DNA of 32,545 bases from an uncultured Prevotella sp. GTDB lineage: Bacteria > Bacteroidota > Bacteroidia > Bacteroidales > Bacteroidaceae. Both the position numbers and the translations under genes were made by a program. Below are positions 24,673-30,032 of the stretch, one piece after another (the stretch's first letter is position 1; each line of letters starts with the position of its first letter). The notes below the pieces were generated by a model. That model saw nothing but the letters and a program-made list of their open reading frames with translations. It ran no database searches and was not told where the DNA came from. Where the stretch lies: NCBI GenBank assembly GCA_900551985.1, contig URYG01000011.1, positions 1 to 32,545 of the forward strand. The letters run 5' to 3'.

Positions 24673-24704
24673 GCTACCAAGCTTTTCGAAATCTCTTTTT
24701 TTTT
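24658..24704 (+). terminator. strong intrinsic terminator containing the upstream gene's stop codon
   Basis: GAGATTTCG (24658-24666) pairs with CGAAATCTC (24687-24695), with AAGCT/AGCTT (24671-24675 and 24680-24684) nested inside, followed by nine T residues (24696-24704). The stop codon TAA lies in the hairpin. The convergent minus-strand gene ends two bases further on. Confidence 0.92.
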
Positions 24705-24705
24705 A

Positions 24706-25341
24706 TTAATCTTCCAAGTCGGCGAGTAACAGCTCTGCCACTTCGCAAAGCTCATCATACCATTCCTTACCGAACTTCTCAATCAGCGGACCTTCCAGGA
24801 ACTTATAAACAGGAAGATTCAACTCCTCACCCTTCTTGATGGCATCCTTGCAGATGCGCCATTTATTATAGTTGATGCCATACACTTCATTGCCGAAATC
24901 CTTGGCACGGATCGGATACAAGGCACAGGAGATAGGCTTCTTGAACTTCGACTTGCCTTCGCGATAAGCACGCTCCAAGGCACAAAGACAGCAATTCGGA
25001 ATGGTATGTCCATCGCCCAAGTCTTTCAAGTCCTGATAGCAGGTAAACACACAATCCTTACCATTCACGATACTCGTTACCAAATCGCCTTCGATATCCG
25101 TATAAGCCACGCCCTGCTTGTCGATGATAGCCTGAGCAGAAGCCGAGAGATCATCCCAAACCACATCGAGCGCATCCTCTATCTCCATGATTTCATCCAG
25201 GGTAACAGGAGCACCCGCATCGCCTTCGATGCAGCATTCACCCTTGCAGGCATCAAGGTCGCAACAGAATTTTTCGGTGACGATATCAGGTGAAACCAAT
25301 ACGTTGCCCACCTGCAGAATACGCAGTTCGTCTTTCTTCAT
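24706..25341 (-). CDS. DUF3109 / YkgJ-like cysteine-cluster protein
   Basis: A 211-residue cytoplasmic protein of the DUF3109 family. It carries 12 cysteines, most in clusters: CCDLDACKGECC (residues 26-37), CVFTC (97-101), CCLC (117-120), plus Cys139 and Cys164. The spacing recalls YkgJ-type proteins, proposed to bind zinc or an iron-sulfur centre. No catalytic motif is recognisable. It stands alone on the minus strand, convergent with the beta-sandwich gene, with ung further upstream in the same direction and separated by a terminator-like hairpin. Function is unknown; metal binding is an inference from the cysteines. Confidence 0.85.
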   Translation of the reverse strand: MKKDELRILQVGNVLVSPDIVTEKFCCDLDACKGECCIEGDAGAPVTLDEIMEIEDALDVVWDDLSASAQAIIDKQGVAYTDIEGDLVTSIVNGKDCVFTCYQDLKDLGDGHTIPNCCLCALERAYREGKSKFKKPISCALYPIRAKDFGNEVYGINYNKWRICKDAIKKGEELNLPVYKFLEGPLIEKFGKEWYDELCEVAELLLADLED

Positions 25342-25375
25342 AATGTTTTTGAGATGAATAAATTTCTTTGAGTGT

Positions 25376-25416
25376 ATAATAAAAATAATGATAGCTACCC
25401 ATGAGTGGATAGCTAT
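25376..25416 (-). terminator. intrinsic terminator after ung (minus strand)
   Basis: ATAGCTACCC (25391-25400) pairs with GGATAGCTAT (25407-25416) with one mismatch and a six-base loop. Read on the minus strand it is followed by CATTATTTTTATT, a T-rich tail. Confidence 0.65.
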
Positions 25417-25432
25417 ATATTAATAGGTGTAC

Positions 25433-26098
25433 CTACCATTGGATAGGCGAAATACCATTCTGCTGCAGATACGCATTGCAGCGGGAGAAATGATGATTGC
25501 CAAACCATCCGCCACGGTTGGCTGATAATGGCGATGGATGCACACTTTCCAATATCAGGTGCTTGCTCGTGTCGATGAGTTTCGCCTTGCTTCGGGCATA
25601 ACCACCCCAGAGGATAAACACCAAGTGTTCCTTATCCTTGCTGAGTGCCTTGATGGCTGCATCGGTAAACTCCTCCCAGCCTTTGCGCTGATGGCTCGCA
25701 GCCTGATGGGCACGAACGGTAAGCGTGGCGTTGAGCAACAATACTCCCTGCTTTGCCCAGCGGGTCAAATCGCCCGTGGCTGGCATCGGAGTGCCGAGAT
25801 CCATCTGAATCTCCTTGAATATATTAATCAATGATGGTGGAAAAGTGATTCCATCCGGCACAGAGAAACTCAACCCCATTGCCTGCCCCGGCTCATGGTA
25901 TGGATCCTGTCCGATAATCACTACCTTTACATCATCAAAAGGACAGAGATTGAAGGCATTGAAAATCAAACGGCCCGGAGGATAACAGGGTGTACGCAGG
26001 TATTCCTCTTTTACGAAGTTTGTGAGGTCAACAAAATACTGCTTGTCGAATTCTTCTCCTATATGCTGTCTCCAACTTTCTTCTATCTTTACGTCCAT
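25433..26098 (-). CDS. ung: uracil-DNA glycosylase, family 1
   Basis: A 221-residue base-excision repair enzyme that removes uracil from DNA. The water-activating loop GQDPYHEPGQAMGLSFSV (63-80, Asp65 catalytic) and the minor-groove loop HPSPLSA (187-193) are canonical. LLLNATLTVRAHQAASHQRKGWE and the FILWG strand complete the family pattern. The length is normal. It lies downstream of gpmI on the same strand, but a hairpin separates them, so it may depend partly on read-through. I see no clear promoter of its own. Confidence 0.97.
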   Translation of the reverse strand: MDVKIEESWRQHIGEEFDKQYFVDLTNFVKEEYLRTPCYPPGRLIFNAFNLCPFDDVKVVIIGQDPYHEPGQAMGLSFSVPDGITFPPSLINIFKEIQMDLGTPMPATGDLTRWAKQGVLLLNATLTVRAHQAASHQRKGWEEFTDAAIKALSKDKEHLVFILWGGYARSKAKLIDTSKHLILESVHPSPLSANRGGWFGNHHFSRCNAYLQQNGISPIQW

Positions 26099-26115
26099 AA
26101 TGATTTAAGTTAAAG

Positions 26116-26143
26116 AAGTCAAGGCTCCAAAAAGCCTTGACTT
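26116..26143 (-). terminator. terminator-like hairpin after gpmI (minus strand)
   Basis: AAGTCAAGGCT (26116-26126) and AGCCTTGACTT (26133-26143) form a perfect 11-bp stem with a six-base loop. The minus-strand tail CTTTAACTTAAAT is only moderately T-rich, so some read-through into ung is plausible. Confidence 0.65.
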
Positions 26144-26155
26144 CCGAAATTATTA

Positions 26156-27673
26156 TTAGTCAATAATCAAGTTCTCACCTGTCATATCAGCTGGCTGCTC
26201 CAAGCCCATGATGTGGAGGATAGAAGGAGCAACGTCTGCCAAACGACCATCCTTAACGGTAGCTGAGTTATTGTCAGTTACGTAGATGAATGGAACTGGG
26301 TTCAAAGAGTGAGCGGTGTTTGGTGTACCGTCCTCGTTGATAGCGTGGTCTGCATTACCGTGGTCAGCGATGATGATAGCCTCATAATCGTTAGCCTTGG
26401 CAGCCTCGATAACGTCCTTTACACAGTTGTCAACAGCATGAACAGCCTTAGCGATAGCGTTGTAGATACCTGTGTGACCTACCATATCACCATTAGCGAA
26501 GTTTACAACGATGAAGTCGTACTCCTGAGTGTTGATAGCACCAACCAGCTTATCCTTTACCTCGTAAGCGCTCATCTCTGGCTTCAGGTCGTATGTAGCT
26601 ACCTTTGGAGAAGGAACCAGGATACGGTCTTCGCCCTCGTATGGAGTCTCACGACCACCATTGAAGAAGAATGTTACGTGAGCATACTTCTCTGTCTCTG
26701 CAGTGTGGAGCTGCTTCTTGCCCTGTGCGCTCAAGTACTCACCGAGAGTGTTCATTACGTTCTCCTTAGGGAAGAGGATGTGAACGCCCTGGAAGCTTGC
26801 ATCGTATGGAGTCATGCAGTAGTACTGCAAGTCCTTGATGGTGTGCATGCCTTCCTCTGGCATATCCTGCTGAGTCAATACCTGTGTCAACTCCTTGGCA
26901 CGGTCGTTACGGTAGTTGATGAAGATAACAACATCACCCTCCTGGATAGTACCGTCAACCTTAGAGTTATTGATTGGCTTGATGAACTCGTCTGTTACGT
27001 CCTCATCATAGCTCTCCTGCATTGCCTTCACCATATCGTCAGCCTGCTTACCCTTACCCTCAACGAGCAAGTCGTATGCTTCCTTCACACGGTTCCAGCG
27101 CTTGTCACGGTCCATAGCATAGAAACGACCTACGATGCTTGCGATGTGTGCACCATTCTTGTCGCAGCAAGCCTGAACCTCCTCGATGAAGCCCTTACCG
27201 CTCTTAGGGTCTGTATCACGACCATCCATGAAGCAGTGAACGTATGTCTCCTTCAAACCATATTCCTTACCAATCTCAATCAACTTGAAGAGGTGATCCA
27301 AAGAAGAGTGAACACCACCGGTAGAAGTCAAGCCCATCAAGTGGAGCTTCTTACCTGTCTTCTGAGCATAGCTGTAAGCATTGATGATCTCCTGATTCTT
27401 CAAGATGTCACCGCTCTCGCAAGCCTTGTTAATCTTAACGAGGTCCTGATATACCACACGACCAGCACCGATGTTGAGGTGACCTACCTCTGAGTTACCC
27501 ATCTGACCGTTAGGAAGACCTACGTCCTCGCCACAAGTCTGGAGAGTAGAATGTGCTGAAACTGCTGTCAAATAATCGAGATAAGGAGTTGGAGTCTTGA
27601 AGATAACATCACCCTTATCATGCTTACCGATTCCCCATCCGTCGAGAATCATTAAAAGAGCTTTTTTTGCCAT
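26156..27673 (-). CDS. gpmI: 2,3-bisphosphoglycerate-independent phosphoglycerate mutase
   Basis: A 505-residue cytoplasmic alkaline-phosphatase-superfamily enzyme that interconverts 3- and 2-phosphoglycerate in glycolysis. Metal ligand Asp11 is in MILDGWGIG; the phospho-serine nucleophile is Ser61 in NGQMGNSEVGHLNIG. CFMDGRDTDPKSG, NYRNDRAKELTQ, VVNFANGDMVGHTG and IIADHGNADHAI carry the substrate and manganese ligands. The length is normal. A well-spaced minus-strand promoter lies 38-68 bp upstream. Confidence 0.98.
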   Translation of the reverse strand: MAKKALLMILDGWGIGKHDKGDVIFKTPTPYLDYLTAVSAHSTLQTCGEDVGLPNGQMGNSEVGHLNIGAGRVVYQDLVKINKACESGDILKNQEIINAYSYAQKTGKKLHLMGLTSTGGVHSSLDHLFKLIEIGKEYGLKETYVHCFMDGRDTDPKSGKGFIEEVQACCDKNGAHIASIVGRFYAMDRDKRWNRVKEAYDLLVEGKGKQADDMVKAMQESYDEDVTDEFIKPINNSKVDGTIQEGDVVIFINYRNDRAKELTQVLTQQDMPEEGMHTIKDLQYYCMTPYDASFQGVHILFPKENVMNTLGEYLSAQGKKQLHTAETEKYAHVTFFFNGGRETPYEGEDRILVPSPKVATYDLKPEMSAYEVKDKLVGAINTQEYDFIVVNFANGDMVGHTGIYNAIAKAVHAVDNCVKDVIEAAKANDYEAIIIADHGNADHAINEDGTPNTAHSLNPVPFIYVTDNNSATVKDGRLADVAPSILHIMGLEQPADMTGENLIID

Positions 27674-27710
27674 AATTACATAAAATAATTTAAATTCGAA
27701 TTTCTGCCTG

Positions 27711-27741
27711 CAAAGTTACAACAAAATAGGTGAAGGACAAA
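27711..27741 (-). promoter_or_regulatory. gpmI promoter
   Basis: On the minus strand, TTTG (27741-27738) is separated by 19 bp from TAACTTTG (27718-27711), matching the Bacteroidetes consensus closely. Confidence 0.8.
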
Positions 27742-27753
27742 ATAAATTAAGAT

Positions 27754-27788
27754 AAAAAAACTCCCACCTTTCTAAAAAGATGAGAGTT
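27754..27788 (-). terminator. intrinsic terminator after the membrane-bound regulator gene
   Basis: AACTCCCACCTTT (27759-27771) and AAAGATGAGAGTT (27776-27788) form a 13-bp stem with two G-T pairs and a four-base loop. Read on the minus strand it ends in seven T residues, partly the stem's own end (27760-27754). Confidence 0.85.
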
Positions 27789-27798
27789 GATAACAAGA

Positions 27799-28878
27799 TC
27801 AACAGGTTCGCAGGATATATCCTTTCTTGATGACAGCTTCGATACTTACCTTTTCATCCAGGTTCAATGCCCGGCGAAGATAGGTAATCTGCACGTTCAG
27901 GGCAAGGGAATTGGAGTATGAATCATCACCCCAGACTTCATTCAGTATGAAATCCCGCTCTACAAGCTGGTTCTGGTTCTCGGCAAGAAGCTTCAGAATT
28001 TCAGCTTGACGAGATGTGATGACTACTCTGGAATTACCACATTGCAGTTCATTCTGCGCATAGTAGAAAGCAATGGAACCGATAAAAACAGCAGATTCTT
28101 CACCTTTGCCGCCTTCTTTCGGTTGCTTCAACTCATAAATCATATTCTTCAGGAACTCATGGCGAATGCCATCAATGCGCTTTTGGAAGACTATGGTCTT
28201 AACCAGGTAATACAGACATCCTATCAAGATGAAAAAGAGAAAGATGCTTCCTATCAATTGCCACATCATGGCTTTGAGCGTTCGAGTAATAGGAATGGGC
28301 ACCTGAAAAGAAATACCTTGGCGAAACATTGGGTTCGTCTGATACTTCACCGTCACCACACGTGACCATCTGCCTTCGACATCATATTTTGCATTCAGGA
28401 AGACGGTCTTGTAATCTAAATGGCGAAAAGAGGATATCTTCCCATATCCCTTATCATCCAGTAATCTTTGATAAGAAGCCAACGAGGGATGCTTACCTTT
28501 ATAAGCCAGATATCTGCTAATGATGAGATAAGCATCATCACCCGTAAGATCAGGATCATTCAAACGGACAAGAAAGCGATGATTGTTCCAAAAAGAAAGC
28601 GTTGTACGGCTACATCCCTTCTTCATATCATATTCAGATTCTATCTTAAGCATAACCGTATCTCTTCTACCTTTCGTAGATGAATTCTCCTGTAACTTTT
28701 TTCTATTCTTCAAATCTTGCGCCAACACCTCATCACAATCCTTCTTGAATTGCTCTACCTGCTGGTCTAAGCTATATTGACTTTGAAGATGGAGCCAATA
28801 AGCCTGCGTGCAGAACAACAATGCGATTGCTACTCCACATACCATCCATACTATTTTCAGCTTACTGTTACTGTTCAT
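27799..28878 (-). CDS. membrane-bound one-component regulator: histidine-kinase sensor half fused to an OmpR-type winged helix
   Basis: A 359-residue protein with an unusual domain order. Residues 8-28 are a first membrane helix, 29-202 a periplasmic domain, and 203-229 a second membrane helix. Residues 230-254 (FQKRIDGIRHEFLKNMIYELKQP) align with the start of a Bacteroidota histidine-kinase dimerisation helix, whose usual form ends FxNNMTHELKTP. Tyr248 occupies the position of the phosphoacceptor His. No ATP-binding kinase domain follows. Instead, residues about 262-358 form an OmpR/PhoB winged helix: ITSRQAEILKLLAENQNQLVERDFILNEVWG, NVQITYLRRAL, then IEAVIKKGYIL. It should sense a periplasmic signal and bind DNA while membrane-anchored, in the manner of ToxR/CadC but with inverted topology (DNA-binding domain C-terminal). 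It is divergent from the GLPGLI and barrel genes, its likely targets. The architecture is seen; the targets and signal are inference. Confidence 0.85.
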   Translation of the reverse strand: MNSNSKLKIVWMVCGVAIALLFCTQAYWLHLQSQYSLDQQVEQFKKDCDEVLAQDLKNRKKLQENSSTKGRRDTVMLKIESEYDMKKGCSRTTLSFWNNHRFLVRLNDPDLTGDDAYLIISRYLAYKGKHPSLASYQRLLDDKGYGKISSFRHLDYKTVFLNAKYDVEGRWSRVVTVKYQTNPMFRQGISFQVPIPITRTLKAMMWQLIGSIFLFFILIGCLYYLVKTIVFQKRIDGIRHEFLKNMIYELKQPKEGGKGEESAVFIGSIAFYYAQNELQCGNSRVVITSRQAEILKLLAENQNQLVERDFILNEVWGDDSYSNSLALNVQITYLRRALNLDEKVSIEAVIKKGYILRTC

Positions 28879-28906
28879 ACTTTCCTGATCTTTTGAATTT
28901 TGACGG

Positions 28907-28934
28907 CAAAGTTACTGAAAAATCCGTAAACAAA
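28907..28934 (-). promoter_or_regulatory. promoter of the membrane-bound regulator
   Basis: Minus-strand TAACTTTG (28914-28907) with a TTTG (28934-28931) only 16 bp upstream, shorter than the usual 19-21 bp. The -7 element lies 29-36 bp from the start codon. Confidence 0.55.
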
Positions 28935-28951
28935 GGCAAGAGTAATAAAAT

Positions 28952-29077
28952 AATAATAGACGAAAAGATGCAAAAGTAATAACTCAGTAACAGAAATCAT
29001 CGATTTCATCGGATGATCTCAGTACCTTTGCATCACAAAAACGAATGAAACAGATAAAATAATGAATAATAGACGAA
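28952..29077. repeat. two 13-bp direct repeats in the divergent intergenic region
   Basis: AATAATAGACGAA occurs at 28952-28964 and 29065-29077, the second copy ending four bases before the GLPGLI start codon. Between them, CATCGA (28998-29003) and CATCGG (29007-29012) are repeated at 9-bp spacing just upstream of the -7 element, overlapping an ATCATC/GATGAT dyad (28996-29017). These are candidate sites for the adjacent winged-helix regulator. Confidence 0.45.
29023..29030 (+). promoter_or_regulatory. promoter -7 element of the GLPGLI-barrel operon
   Basis: TACCTTTG matches TAnnTTTG, 51 bp upstream of the GLPGLI start. No TTTG is present at the -33 position; the CATCG repeats lie there instead, as would suit an activator-dependent promoter. 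Confidence 0.6.
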
Positions 29078-29081
29078 GATT

Positions 29082-29945
29082 ATGAAAAAGGTATTATTAA
29101 TAGCATGGCTTGCATTATATGCTTGCATGCTCCAAGCTCAAACAGTAAACCTGTTCGATGAATCAAGCATTGGCATGGGAGATTCCATTGATCAGGTAAA
29201 GTATCAGGTAGTATATAATGCCGAGTATATTTACGAAAAGAAATATACCAAGACCGACACCCTCATTGGCCGCATCGAAGAGAAAATGCTCTTGCAGATT
29301 GGCAACAAGTATTCCGCATTCTACAGTTATCCGATATTCCAAAGAGACTCTACCATCTCCGCAAATATGGCAAAAGGAATACCAGTCAATTTCTCCGGTA
29401 ATGGCGGACAGATTAATTGGAAAGTATATAAGAACTATCCAGAACAGGGCAAGACTGCCTATCTCGATTTCTTTGCTGCTGACAGATATTTGTGCATTGA
29501 ACCGATGGAACCGATAGACTGGCAACTCACAGACAGTATCGATTCCATCTGCGGTTACGAGTGCCACCAGGCTATTGCCAAGTTTAAGGGTAGAACATGG
29601 ATTGCATGGTACACGGAAGACATCCCTATTGACAATGGTCCCTGGAAGCTGAGCGGACTGCCGGGATTGATTCTCAAGGCTCACGACTCCGAGAACGATT
29701 ATGGATTTACAGCTGTAGGACTCACAACAGGCAAAGGCTCCCTACCTATCTATTATAAAGGTAAGACTTTCGAGCCTATCGACCGCAAATCATTGACCTC
29801 CATTTACAAAAAATACTATGCCGATCCAATCGGTTATCTGCTTCAAGATGCCAAGTATGCTGCAATTGTAAAGATCAAGGATGAAAAAGGAAATATCCTG
29901 AAGCATTCCAAGCGTGCTGAGCCATACAATCCGATTGAAAGATAA
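29082..29945 (+). CDS. GLPGLI family exported protein
   Basis: A 287-residue protein with a signal peptide (MKKVLLIAWLALYACMLQAQ). It contains the family signature in order: CGYECHQAIAKFKGRTWIAWYTEDIPI (157-183), then GPWKLSGLPGLILKAHD (186-202). The two cysteines (157 and 161) could form a disulfide or bind metal. Members are known almost only from Bacteroidota and are often encoded beside TonB-receptor-like barrels and signalling genes; their molecular function is not established to my knowledge. It precedes the barrel gene by 87 bp on the same strand and is divergent from the membrane-bound regulator, so the three probably form one functional unit. It should be periplasmic or surface-associated. 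Confidence 0.92.
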   Translation: MKKVLLIAWLALYACMLQAQTVNLFDESSIGMGDSIDQVKYQVVYNAEYIYEKKYTKTDTLIGRIEEKMLLQIGNKYSAFYSYPIFQRDSTISANMAKGIPVNFSGNGGQINWKVYKNYPEQGKTAYLDFFAADRYLCIEPMEPIDWQLTDSIDSICGYECHQAIAKFKGRTWIAWYTEDIPIDNGPWKLSGLPGLILKAHDSENDYGFTAVGLTTGKGSLPIYYKGKTFEPIDRKSLTSIYKKYYADPIGYLLQDAKYAAIVKIKDEKGNILKHSKRAEPYNPIER

Positions 29946-29966
29946 TTAGCAGTTTACTTTTTTGCC

Positions 29967-30006
29967 AGACAAGCGTCTTAAAGACATTAGCAAGATAAGT
30001 GTCTAA
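29967..30006. repeat. imperfect 14-bp direct repeat between the GLPGLI and barrel genes
   Basis: AGACAAGCGTCTTA (29967-29980) and AGATAAGTGTCTAA (29993-30006) match at 11 of 14 positions with a 26-bp period. The first copy is itself a dyad (AGAC/GTCT). It may form a small intercistronic hairpin. Confidence 0.35.
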
Positions 30007-30032
30007 GGTAAAATAGAAAAGAGAGAAAAAAG

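Noticed and set aside
24658..24704. Bidirectional terminator for the convergent DUF3109 gene as well
   Set aside because: The hairpin is shared, but on the minus strand no T-run follows it, so I assign it only to the plus-strand gene.
26309..27493. Long antisense frame opposite gpmI (394 codons)
   Set aside because: It is antisense to a canonical gpmI; the Leu/Val/Thr-rich product with no domain is a codon-bias artefact.
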